Of a DNA stretch of 64,000 nucleotides, positions 22,536 through 32,926 are shown piece after piece; the stretch's first letter is position 1, and each line of letters begins with the position of its first letter. The DNA is taken from contig OZ020244.1 of assembly GCA_963971285.1 (NCBI GenBank), positions 17,856,001 to 17,920,000 of the forward strand. The letters run 5' to 3'. The notes beneath the pieces are model-generated. The model saw only the letters and a program-made list of their open reading frames with translations. It was not told the DNA's origin and did no database searches. The position numbers were made by a program, and so were the translations under genes. This DNA comes from Astropecten irregularis. Taxonomy: Eukaryota > Echinodermata > Asteroidea > Paxillosida > Astropectinidae.

Positions 22536-23229
22536 ACCGTATGCATGAGATTAGATGCAGTATACGTGACTCACACAGTTTAACAATACTCGTTTGAGTA
22601 TGTTAACTCGACGTTCTCATGATGGCGGTTGAATTGGTAATGTGGAAATATTAAAACATAAGTTTCTTTTTCAGAACAGAGTAGAGCAGACAGTAGGCCT
22701 ATCCTCAAGTAAAAATATCTGAAGTATTGTTAATGTTGCATTTAAACATCTTTGATTCTTGTGATGTCGTGGTATCTATGTGTAGTGTTGCAGGACTTGA
22801 GTTATTAGCAAACTTCTCAACCATGACTGTATTTATTGGTTCCATTTTGTTTAGACATTGAAAGTGTAGTGTATAGTTGTAGTTTGAGCTCCCAATTTCT
22901 CTTTATCAGTCTTGTAAATTATCAGTGGTGTTTTGAATTGCTTTTTAATTGAGCTTTTGGGTGCTTTTCGTATCATTTTTGTTCCTTTATTGGTTATTTT
23001 GACTTTCAACTTTCAACGGCAAACCGTTTTATGAAATACCCAAATTATGAATAATACATTGATTAGTGGTATATTGTAACTGTAAAAAGGGTTTCTTTTA
23101 ACTTCCCAAGGTTATTGATAAATCTTTTTGTATATGTACGTGTGTCCTTTAATCATTTTTAATGAAACATTGAATATTACATGCAGTTAATGAAAAACAC
23201 ATGCAATTCGGCTTTGGCCTTCGATCGTC
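22536..23229. other. Non-coding spacer
   Basis: AT-rich sequence with no recognisable gene. Its right part (from about 23030) resembles the distal 5' flank of the gene at 21300. Confidence 0.5.
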
Positions 23230-23820
23230 GATGTTTTCACGAAGGGGCGAATTGCCCGCCTGGACGTTGAAACATAGTTTTGAGAAAATCGGCTTTGAAG
23301 TTTGTTCCTTTTTAAATTGTATATTTCGCCCATTTTTAAAGGAAATGTTGATTAATTTTTCATACCTGTTTCAAGCTGAAGACTTTCCCTTACACTACGT
23401 ACCAAATAATAGTTGATAGAGCTTATGATTGCGGAGTAATTAGCGTTCAAAGAAATTCGCCCTTTCGTGAAACCTTTTTTTCCAGATTTGATCCAAAACT
23501 CTCTCCATACAAACATGCACAAATTCGTCCTTTGTGTAAGCTAAAAATAGCACACGCGCGCGCGCGCTGGAATTCGCCTCTTCGTGGAAAACGTAAATTC
23601 GCGTTTTCGCTGAAAGTGCCCCATAGAACCAGCGGCGTAGCTAGGATTTTTTCAGCAGGGGGGCACTGGGGGGGCCTTGGAATTTTGTGGGGGGGGGCAC
23701 CCGGATTTTTTTCAAAACTGGAGATTTGCAAAATATGAGAAATGCGGGGGGGGGGGCGGATCCAGCGGGCGTGGGGCAACCTTTTCTTCAAGCAAAAAAA
23801 AAAAAAAAATAAAAATAAAA

Positions 23821-25735
23821 ACTAGACATTGTGGTTGTGGGAACAACCACTAGGTGTTCGGGGTCTCAATTCGTACTGGAACTATTATGAGAATGTCTGT
23901 TGGAACGCATGTGGGGCGTTGAAATACACTTAAACTGTGTGACGGAGCAAATACTGATTTGTATTCGTATTATGTACACTGACTGATAGCGTATAGAAAA
24001 TGGTGTCACCTTTAAATAATGTAAAATTGTCCAGACGATAACTTCCGGTTAGTTCATCACAAACAACTGAAAATTTGCAGAAATCATCGAATGCGTACGA
24101 CGTAAACAATTTGCAATTTGCACTGATGTACGTCATGTAATTACTGAATAAACAGTATTTGAATAATAACATCATGTTTCCTTTAAAAACGCATAACTTC
24201 CGGTTGAATGACGTCACAAATTTCAAACTTCACACATAGGTCGAGGTGCATTAGTGCTTCACACTCACTAAATTTGGCGGAAATCCGTTGTTTACTTTTG
24301 GATTACGTAATCACTGTATAACTTTAATCCACCGTAGAGGGCGCTATACAGCCCGTATGACGTCATCGTTTATATTTTCTGAAAGCTTAAGACCTACTTT
24401 ATCTTTTACCCAGAGAGGTTTTATGTGCCCAAATCCTTCCGTTTTCGAGTTATTTTGTGTCAAACTTCAACTTCCGGTAACACCGGAAGTGAAGGTCATT
24501 TTTACACAACACTAAATATGTTAATTGTTGAGATTCACGTGTTGAGTAACATATGTCAATATCAAAATCGTAGGTCATGTGGTTCTCAAGTTATAGACCA
24601 CGAAAGTTTTTCATAAAAACGCGTGTAATTTGATACCCGATGACGTCATCATGACGTCAATCTTCTAAATACAACTTGACATCATGACCAAAGCTCCCAC
24701 CAAGTTTCATGTCAATATCTTGTACCTGTGACCAAGAAGTCCTGCTGACAAGTTTGGGAAGAAAAAAAAAAAAGAAAAAACTAGACATGTGGTTGTGTTA
24801 ACAACCACTAGGTGTTCGGGGTTTCATTTCGTAGTGGAAATGTTATGTGAATGTTTGTTGGAACGTATGTAATCAATGGCATATTGAAATACTGCGTAAA
24901 TATATTGCGTGATACTGATCATGCTGATTGCCGTATTCATACACTGACAAATAGCGTATACATAGAAAATGGTGTCACCTTTAAATATGTAATATTTGCC
25001 TGGACGATAACTTCCGGTTAGTTAATCACAAACAACTGAAAATTTGCAGAAATTATTCAATGCGTACGATGTAAATATTTTGCAATTTTCACTGATGTAC
25101 GTCATGTACTTAACGAGTAAACAGTATTTGAATAATTACATCATTTTCCCTTTAAGAACGCATAACTTCCGGTTCAATGAAGTCACTGATTTCAAACTTC
25201 GCAAACATGTCAAGGTGCACTAGTGCTTTACACTTACCAAATTTGGGGGAAATCTGTTGTTTACTTACGGATTACGTAATCACTGTATATCTTTAAGACA
25301 CTGTAGAGGGCGCTATACAGCCCGTATGACGTCATCGTTTATATTTTCTGAAAGCCCAAGCACTACTCTATCTTTGAGCCCTCTCGGTTTTATGTGCCCA
25401 AATCCTTCCGTTTTTGAGTTATTTTGAGTCAAACTTCAACTTCCGGTAACACCGGAAGTGAAGGTCATTTGTACACAACATTGAATATATTAATTTTTGA
25501 GATTCACGTGTTAGGTAACATATGTAAATATCAAAATCGTAGGTCATGTGGTTCTCAAGTTATAAAGCACCAAAGTTTTTCCTAAAAACGCGTGTAATTT
25601 GATACCCGATGACGTCATCATGACGTCAATCTTCTAAATACAACTTGACATCATGACCAAAGTTCCCACCAAGTTTCAACTCAATATCTTGTACCTGTCA
25701 CCAAGAAGTCCTGCTGACAAGTTTGGGAAGAAAAA
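23821..25735. repeat. Tandem pair of ~960-bp units rich in CRE-like and ETS-like motifs
   Basis: Unit 1 starts near 23821 and unit 2 near 24780; both open with ctagacat, a gtggttg/caaccac hairpin and taggtgttcggg. They align along their full length at clear but imperfect identity. Each unit contains several acttccgg motifs, one as the palindrome acttccggtaacaccggaag, and several tgacgtca palindromes. No coding frame is seen. A role as a mobile regulatory cassette is inference. Confidence 0.8.
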
Positions 25736-25759
25736 AATAAAAAAAATAAAAAAAAAGAA

Positions 25760-25868
25760 AACTCGAACAATAACAATAGGTGTTCGGCTTGAACCCGAAC
25801 ACCTAAAAAAAAAAAGTAAAAACTCGAACAATAACAATAGGTGTTCGGCTTGAACCCGAACACCTAAT
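25760..25868. repeat. Duplicated hairpin aggtgttcggcttgaacc
   Basis: Two copies of a palindrome (aggtgttcgg, loop, ccgaacacct), each preceded by aactcgaacaataacaat, follow the tandem 960-bp units and match the aggtgttcgg motif at each unit's start. Confidence 0.7.
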
Positions 25869-26784
25869 AAAAATAAAAGGGAAACAGAAAGACTCCAAAA
25901 GAGCTGAAAAAGAGGGGAAGACAAAATTAGCTAGCTTTGATCGCCCCGAAACGCATCCGTCGGTATTGAATTGGCGTATTTTATTTCCACGCTCCCTGGA
26001 AAATCATGGATAAGCGCGAAGGCCTTGCGGCCGGGGTCCAGGGCCCGCTTAAGGGCCGTGGAAGCTCAGGGGTTCTAGATATTCTTTGGTGCAATCTGAG
26101 CCTTATTTTGGAAGCAATTGTTCCGATAAATGTATTCATTTATTTATATTATAACTTCATTATTTCTTTTTAATCCAACACTCTTGAGCGGGAGAAATTC
26201 AATCTGGGGACCATAACTAGCTAAACCAGATAAAATGGCAGATGGGCTGTTTTGAAGTTCGCAACCGTTTATAAGCGCGTAAGAAAATTGCATTTTTACA
26301 CTGAAATGTTGCACAAATGTCTTTACTGTAGGGTTTTAAGGACTCATGAACATTTGCTGAAAGTAAAAAATTTCATTTTGGAACAGTTAAAGCTGTTAAG
26401 TTGTTTTTATTTCCTTTATAGCTATCATACCCTACAGATAACGGTTTTTTTGTCTATACCCACGATTTTTTGTGGGGGGGCACCTGGGGGGGCACGCCGA
26501 ATTTGTGGGGGGGGGGGCACGTGCCCCCCCAGGCCCCCCCGTAGCTACGCCGCTGCATAGAACAACGTGCATTTTTGACAATTCGCCCCTTCGTGAAAAC
26601 GTGAAACAGCACTTTAGGTGAAATTCACCCTTAACTGATTTTCATGATCTAGTTGATTTAATTTGATTTGGACAAAATTATTTCGCCAAGATGTTCGTTA
26701 CAATACCCCTAATCGATTTTGGCCAAAAAAAGAATTTCGAGCAAAATCTCGATTTTTGCCAAATTCGCCCCTTCGTGAAAACGT

Positions 26785-27258
26785 TTATGTTTCACTGGGT
26801 AAATATCGACTTTGAATTCAATTTATTTGAAAACCCGAAAAAGGTATTTGACAATATCGAACCATGCCAACATTGGGCGGGATTAATTCAGTTGGTATAA
26901 GAGCCAGTGTAACGAGCTCAACTGTCCGACGTGCCTGGCTGTCCGGGGGACCCGAGCAGCCATGTCGCATGACAATGGACCAATTTCGTTTGCTCTGCAC
27001 GTGCGTCATGGTATGACATGTTTTGATCTTATTTTACATAATTTGATCCCCAGAGGCAGTTTGGCGAGATAATATATTCATAACCATGCCGAAATATGAA
27101 AAACCAACTGTTACCAGCCAGGTTCATGTTTTATTTAGTTTGTCAGCCGTCATAATTATATTGCATACCAAATTAATGCAACGACAACACAGGCTCTTAA
27201 TTATAACGAACGGACTCATGTGGAGGTTGAACAATTTTCTGACTAACTGTTTTTTTCT
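26785..27258 (+). other. 5' flank of the 27.3-kb NAA80-like pseudogene
   Basis: Homologous to 20935-21190 for its first ~250 bp (aaccatgcc, attgggcggga, cgagctcaactg, gtatgacatgtttt). The rest is unassigned. No gene is seen. Confidence 0.5.
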
Positions 27259-27815
27259 GACTCGCTGTCGAGGAGACAACCGGACCACCTTGCTCTTTGA
27301 TTCTTATCCAACATGGAGAGAATGTCCCAGATAAAGTCATCGGGCACATTCGGTTGGTACCGGTAACCAAACCCGAAACGCCTAAGAGTGCGTACGGTGA
27401 ATCGTTATGTATGGAGAAATCCATGCAAGGTATGGGTTACGGCAAGGAATTTATCCAATTGATAGAGAGATAGGCTGTTCAGAGTCGAAGAGAAGTTATT
27501 TTGAGAGCTTGTCTTACAAGGAGTGTCGTGATATGGGCCCAGGATCGAAACAGTCGGTGCCAATCTGCTCAGGTCATACGACGAAGCGTACAGCTGGGAC
27601 GGGAATCATCCACAACCTGGTTGGGAGACGGCGTATGATGGAGGTCCTATTCTGTCAACAGAGGATTTACAAGCGCTAGGTAACAGCGCTATGATGAAGG
27701 ATCTACAGCGATCGTTTGTCCAGGTGGTGAGGTGGAGAAACCCAAGCGCTAGGTAACAGCGCTATGATGAAGGATCTACAGTCGTATTTTCAGGTGGAGA
27801 ACCACTGAAACCGCC
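27259..27815 (+). pseudogene. NAA80-like pseudogene, plus strand
   Basis: Homology to the intact copies begins at the CGCTGTCGAGGAGACAACC segment (about codon 38), so the N-terminal part is missing. A deletion removes the stretch after GYGKEFIQLIER. A second disruption follows the SLSYKE segment, and the frame changes. Near the 3' end a segment beginning aagcgctaggtaacagcgct is present twice (about 27670 and 27743). It is a dead copy sharing upstream DNA with the gene at 21300. Confidence 0.75.
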
Positions 27816-28176
27816 CAGTTCGAAACACTGAACAGAACCTTCACAACATAAGATGTAGACTCACAGATTCTGCTGTCACTGACTAGTATCAATCAAACCA
27901 TGGATGTTCAGCTATTATCAACATGCAGAGGATCAAGATCAGATGGGTCAGCAGTGTTTTTTTTTTCTACTAATAAATTGTGTACACAGTAATATTCCCT
28001 CTCGAAGGAAACTGCCTTTTTGATGTTAGTATAGGGTGGTCATTGTCAAAGAATGTCGCGATTGACAGACATATTTTCAAGGATTCACAGGTTTTGAACA
28101 ATTCCTGGCTTGATTTTAAGCCTATAGGCCTAATCTTTGATTGGAAATAATAATACAAAATGCATGTACATGTATA

Positions 28177-28609
28177 CAGGGTGTCCCCAAAAAACGCAAC
28201 ACTTGTGTCGAGAGCTATTATATGAAAACTAAACTGTTCATCAATTCAAGATTCAGATATGTGATACAGCTATGTCTTGACTATCATCATGTAGAATTTG
28301 AGCAAAATTTGACTAAAATTTAGTGAAAAAACTAAGACTGAATCACCCAATCTCAAAACCCGATTTTCATCTTTCTTTCATACACATTATGTGTGTATTG
28401 AACACTATGCGTGATTGTTATCCTTGCAAATTTGTTTTTAAGGAGTACTCTTTCAATTGGTCATATTTTCGCCAATTTCAGCCCCAATATGCTTAAATTC
28501 TACATGGTGATAGCCAAGACATGGTTGTATCACATATCTGAATCTTGAAATGATAAACAGTTTAATTAATGGGTCTCGACACAAGTGTTGCGTTTTTTCT
28601 TGGACACCC
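28177..28609. mobile_element. TA-flanked MITE with CAGGGTGTCCCC ends, copy 1
   Basis: The inverted ends begin CAGGGTGTCCCCAAAAAACG and match the complemented right end (cgttttttcttggacaccct). The inverted arms extend about 110 bp inward, through the gattcagatatgtgatacag segment. It is flanked by TA. A second copy of nearly equal length (431 bp) is at 47886-48316. TA targets and such ends fit the mariner/Tc1-like group. No transposase is present. Confidence 0.8.
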
Positions 28610-29945
28610 TATAGTTGTATATTGGGACTTCATGAAGAACAGTTTGTAATGACATTAAAATAATTATATTGCATAGTTTTGAGAGGAAACCTTTTTACAA
28701 ATTTAGCCTAAAACCGATTTCCTGTAAAATAAAATGCTGTCCTCGTCTAGAAAACAGTGACAACAACAACACCACCAACAACACAATTGAACAACAACAA
28801 TAATAACAAAAACAACATTTGGGCTAGCGATAAAACAAATCGGATATATTTTTTCATTTAATACTGTACATCAAAAATCCACAAAGCATAATGGAAGTAC
28901 AGGTCCATCCATATATGTTGTTCTTCGGAAGGGAAAAAATTTTACATTGACGCACACAGCACAAGATTAATTATACAATGCATAAAATATATAAAATATA
29001 TCATGTAAATCTCTTCTTCTTTTTTTCTCTCTCTCTTTTTAAAAGCCTGTTGGTTTGTTCAAAACCAAACTTGGAATGTTACAAGTGGCATAATTCTACT
29101 TTTGATGAATCAGATAGGCAGAGTATATAGGTTTCCATGATACTGGCCATGGAACGCCTTGTTCAGAAATATAAGAACAAAATGAAAATAGTGGAAATAA
29201 TGCCATTGAAAGATACATAAAATAAAGGATCTGCCAATTATTAACAAATTGATTACTAAAAAGGTAACAGTCCACAAAAATAAGCAACAAACTTCAAGGA
29301 AATTAGCAAAATAATTCGAGCCCCATAACAAGCATTAGAATATTCTAAAAGAAAATACATACAGTATATATATTCCTAGCGTGCCCAGCATATTCTTGTA
29401 TTAAATTGCGGTTAAATATATTACAATCTGTATTTGCTTTGCCACACATAAAAGCTAAGTTATCGAGCAAAATATTATTAATAATGTTTTGAATTCTGTT
29501 GTAGCAATGCAACAATATGAAGTAATTACAGTACTTTTCAACACACAATCATGAAAAAACCAAAAACAGACGTAAATCATACCAAATCATATCCAACATT
29601 TCACAGCAGCCTAAAAAACATGGCTTCTTTTTTAAAGATTGAAGTACGAAACAAGTTTCTTTATAATTAACATGGGACCAAGAATGATTTTTAGTTGTCA
29701 AACCCACCGACTCAGAAAGGGCCAACTTTCATTTCTTGCTAAGTACACTCTGCATGCAGCTGCTTGATGAGGCAGCTATGTGTATATCACACCTTGCATT
29801 GGTTACCAGTGATCACATTGCAAAGCTATGATTCTTTTTTTTTTTCGGGGGGTAAGGGTGGGAGGGGGAATGAGGGAGTGATCTCAGCCAAGTGATCCTT
29901 TTTGAAACTCTATGGATATTACCGTGTGGAATTATTAATTGACAA
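28610..29945. other. AT-rich spacer without recognised genes
   Basis: Contains caacaa-type simple repeats near 28760-28810 and a pyrimidine tract near 29008-29040. No coding or RNA gene is supported on either strand. Confidence 0.5.
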
Positions 29946-29946
29946 A

Positions 29947-30212
29947 AGTGAACAAAGAAAAATTGACTGGAGCGGGATTCGAACCGGCAACCTCCTGAAA
30001 TACCGTACAGGTGCTTTACCAACTGAGCCATCCAGCCCTATGTTGGCAGTGATGGCCCCAATAGTCAATTATCTTTGTTCGTTTGGCAGTCAGAAGCCAT
30101 GAAACCACGCACACACCGCCAAACCCCAAGGATCATATCACCGATATGCGCAGCAATGCTGCAACCTGGGAACGGTACATGGGGGATCACTCAAAGAGGA
30201 TACGGCTTTTTT
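29947..30212 (-). repeat. tRNA-like inverted repeat unit (SINE-like), copy 2
   Basis: The minus strand from about 30037 to 29964 has the A-box region TGGCTCAGTTGGTAAAGCAC and a canonical B box GGTTCGAATCC. Its tail AATTTTTCTTTGTTCAC recurs inverted at 30062-30080. The following ~130 bp (gcagtcagaagccatgaaac to actcaaagaggatacggc) are shared with 63056-63330, which shows a repeat longer than the tRNA part. Confidence 0.75.
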
Positions 30213-30525
30213 AATTAATATAATCATAATGGGGAATTATTAATACTGCATTGGGTTTATGAGCACGGGATTGTCAATTTCATTTTAATAAATACAAATA
30301 TTAATGCTGAATTAACAGAAATAAGACGGCAAAATAATATAGTTCCAGCACTGAATACATATGCAGAGGTTCAAGACATAAAAGTGAAAGCAATTCATAT
30401 CGTGGTTCTTTCCACTCTGAATGACAAATAAGCCTTAAAATTGAACAATGTCTGGTACACTGAATTCTTTCACTGTACGTTGGCATCAAAACCTGAATTC
30501 TCCAGACTAAAGACACTGATGCTGG
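30213..30525. other. Left flank of the LTR element
   Basis: A non-coding, AT-rich stretch with no repeated structure seen. Its last bases (gctgg) do not match the right flank of the LTR element. Confidence 0.4.
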
Positions 30526-31339
30526 TGTGGGAGAATGGAATTTTTGCCCCTTTAATGTAATACACTGTGCGTGTATGAGGGCTGTACGAAGCGTGTTCTG
30601 CCACGCAGTGTGTTAGTCCCTTTAATGAGCGTCTACTGTATCTGGGCAGATGGCTCTTTGCTCATGTAAACAAGGCGTACGTCCGCCGACGTAAAGTAGT
30701 GCCATTCGTGTTATTTCTTGAGTATGACTTTAAATTACACAATGATGGCTGTTCATTCCTATGAACACCCTGTAGGGTATATTGGGATCTGTTAAGGTAT
30801 AAATTGTATACTTAAATAATTTTTGAGTTGATTGTTAGAAATAACTTGTCCGCGGATTAATAGTAAACATTGTCCGGGTACTGGGCTGGCAGCGAGGCTT
30901 ACACGCTCTCCGTCTTTTACTACTGCTTAAATGACATCGTATGATGATTGCTGGTTGAATTTGGCTCCAAATCTTGCCTTAAAAAGTTGATAGGTGTTTG
31001 AACCACCCACTGGAGTAGCCTTGACTGAGTGGATGAAGGGAGCACGTTGGCTGGCTGGCTTGGGGGTTTTTTTCTGTTGTCATCTTTAATTACTACCGGA
31101 CCGGGTTCCCACTTCATATGTACTATCTGACTGATGGCGGCATATTGACGTGCTGTATGAGAAGTGTGTATTAAAAGCCTACCGGCCCTGGATTGTGAAA
31201 CTACCGAATAGCACCATTGTCTGTACATACTGTGACTGTGTTGTGTAATCACCTTGAGAGGTCCACACCCTCACATCCCCGAGGTGGAACTTCACCCCAC
31301 CTTCCTCGACAGGAGCTGACCCGCCCCTGTTCCATGACA
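30526..31339 (+). repeat. 5' LTR
   Basis: Begins TGTGGGAGAATGG and ends CCATGACA, with the usual TG...CA ends. A TATAAA motif lies at 30798-30803. It appears identical to 38552-39365. Confidence 0.93.
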
Positions 31340-31341
31340 AG

Positions 31342-31359
31342 TGGCGTCGTAGACAGGAT
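31342..31359 (+). promoter_or_regulatory. Primer-binding site, tRNA-Ser-like
   Basis: Two bases after the 5' LTR, TGGCGTCGTAGACAGGAT is complementary to a tRNA 3' end that would read ATCCTGTCTACGACG plus CCA. A G discriminator and this acceptor stem are typical of eukaryotic tRNA-Ser. The exact isoacceptor is inference. Confidence 0.7.
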
Positions 31360-31906
31360 TTCAACACTTCGTAGCCGGTATATAGAGTTATCATTTCTAA
31401 TTCTATATGCTAATTATGTAATGGTGTTATACTGTATGAAACGTTTAATATGGAAACCCCCAGGCCATGTTAAAGAAATTTTGTGATAGGATTACCCATG
31501 TGGTTGATTTCCTTGAATTTTGAGATTTAACTACATTTTGTGTGTTTTGGTTATTTTGTGATGTACATGTGTACATGTTATATACATAAGTGTACATGCA
31601 TGTAGGCCTACATTTAAGTACATATGGCTAGGCCTAACTAGTATTTTGGTGTCACAAGTATTTTTGTTTTTTTGCTGACCACTCAGCTGTTTGCATTATT
31701 CCTAGTGCGTATGTTTTGGCTCTATTACTAGGATTATATGATATTATGACTTGTGAATATGCTTTGTATGCATTATCGATTCCCGAGTTCCATGGGAGTG
31801 GTGTCATTTTAAGCTATTGAATTAAGTAGTTGTCTCAAGTTGAACTAGTGAATAATACGGGCCCAGCTTTACATAAGATTTGGGACTTTTCCTCATCTGT
31901 TCAAAC

Positions 31907-32926
31907 ATGGCCAAGGCTGAAGGCTTAGCGGAGGTCCTTGCCAAATCAAATGAGGCCCTTGCTGAAACACTTGCTAAGGCACTACAGGGTTTAAAGTTTT
32001 CAAGGGCACCTAAACCGAGATTGACCAAATTTTGTGGAACACCTGAGAAATCTGGTGGCCTGACTCTTGGAGAATGGGCAGAAGAACTTGATTCTTATGT
32101 TAGGCAACTCGAGTTGGCAGATGACGAACAGGTGGGGGTAGCTCTTGACCATTTGGGGGGCGTGGCTAGGGAGGAGGTGTTATGCAATCCCCCAGAAGAA
32201 CGGGATACCTTGGACAAGTTGTTGACCCTGTTGTTGCGGATGTTTGGGCCGGCCGAGACTATCGCTTCCTTGACTAGTGCATTTTATGCGCGCTCACAGA
32301 TGGAAGGGGAGACACTTGCCGAATTCAGTCGCGCTATCGTGCGCTTACATGATCGGATGGAACGGCAAGCCAAGGGTGCAGAACTGGATGCTTTACGAGT
32401 GATGCGTAATAAGATTCTCATTGAACGTATGGTTCAGGGCGCATATGACCATGTTATTCGTCGTGAGTTGCGCCGCATACAGGTTGAAAAACCTGGCTTG
32501 CCTTTTCACAAATTTAGGGAGCATGCCCTTAAACTACTATCTGAGTCAGAGCAGAAGTTGACTCGAAAGACTAGGGCTAGGGAAGCGATGGCTATTGAGA
32601 AGCCTGGTGAGATATTGTCTTGCGCTGCCGAGAGATTTGATGATAGTTGGCCACAGTCGATAGTAAAGTCGAATAAGTTGGTGGCAGATAGGTTAGAGAA
32701 CCTTGCGCAGCAGCAAGCTGCAACGAATGCGCAATTGTCGGAACTGACCTCTGTTTTGACGAAGAAGCTTGACTCCGCCATTGCAGTTGGGTCAGCTCGC
32801 TCCCCGGTAGTATGCCATTATTGTAAGAAGAGTGGTCACATCTCCCGAAATTGTTGGAAGAAACAAGAGGAAAATCGTGATGGGGCAAAACCAAATGTGT
32901 CGGGAAACCCAAGTCCTTCACCATAG
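31907..32926 (+). CDS. gag: Gag of the Ty3/Gypsy element
   Basis: The frame starts at the ATG at 31907 (MAKAEGLAEVLAKSNE), which has a good context (aaacATGG). The middle (LTLGEWAEELDSYV through FYARSQMEGETLAEFSRAIV) is a retrotransposon gag/capsid-type helical domain. A CCHC zinc knuckle (C-x2-C-x4-H-x4-C, CHYCKKSGHISRNC) is encoded at 32813-32854. The product would form the particle and bind RNA. The frame ends as pol begins in another frame, the arrangement for which this family uses programmed frameshifting. Confidence 0.9.
   Translation: MAKAEGLAEVLAKSNEALAETLAKALQGLKFSRAPKPRLTKFCGTPEKSGGLTLGEWAEELDSYVRQLELADDEQVGVALDHLGGVAREEVLCNPPEERDTLDKLLTLLLRMFGPAETIASLTSAFYARSQMEGETLAEFSRAIVRLHDRMERQAKGAELDALRVMRNKILIERMVQGAYDHVIRRELRRIQVEKPGLPFHKFREHALKLLSESEQKLTRKTRAREAMAIEKPGEILSCAAERFDDSWPQSIVKSNKLVADRLENLAQQQAATNAQLSELTSVLTKKLDSAIAVGSARSPVVCHYCKKSGHISRNCWKKQEENRDGAKPNVSGNPSPSP

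Larger units (their letters stand above)
23630..26555. mobile_element. hAT-type non-autonomous transposon (2926 bp) with 8-bp duplication
   Basis: The left end cagcggcgtagctagg matches the inverted right end CAGCGGCGTAGCTACGG. An exact 8-bp direct repeat, catagaac, flanks the element at 23622-23629 and 26556-26563. CAG-initial inverted ends plus 8-bp duplications define the hAT superfamily. Both subterminal regions are G-rich (ggggggcac). No transposase frame is present. The interior is mostly the tandem ~960-bp units at 23821-25735 plus short repeats, so it is a composite, non-autonomous element. Confidence 0.82.
23230..26790. mobile_element. Fold-back-like insertion with AATTCGCCCCTTCGTG modules, disrupted by a hAT-type element
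   Basis: Comparison with 20760-21190 shows that homology stops near 23229 and resumes near 26790, so everything between was inserted. The left end holds gttttcacgaaggggcgaat and the right end its inverse, attcgccccttcgtgaaaac, near 26762. Further modules lie at about 23453, 23570 and 26580. The pattern resembles minisatellite-armed fold-back elements, with another transposon (23630-26555) nested inside. Exact ends were not resolved. Confidence 0.5.

Noticed and set aside
29964-30037. A functional tRNA gene
   Set aside because: A and B boxes are present, but the unit is repeated several times inside a larger conserved repeat with inverted tails, so it is a tRNA-derived repeat.
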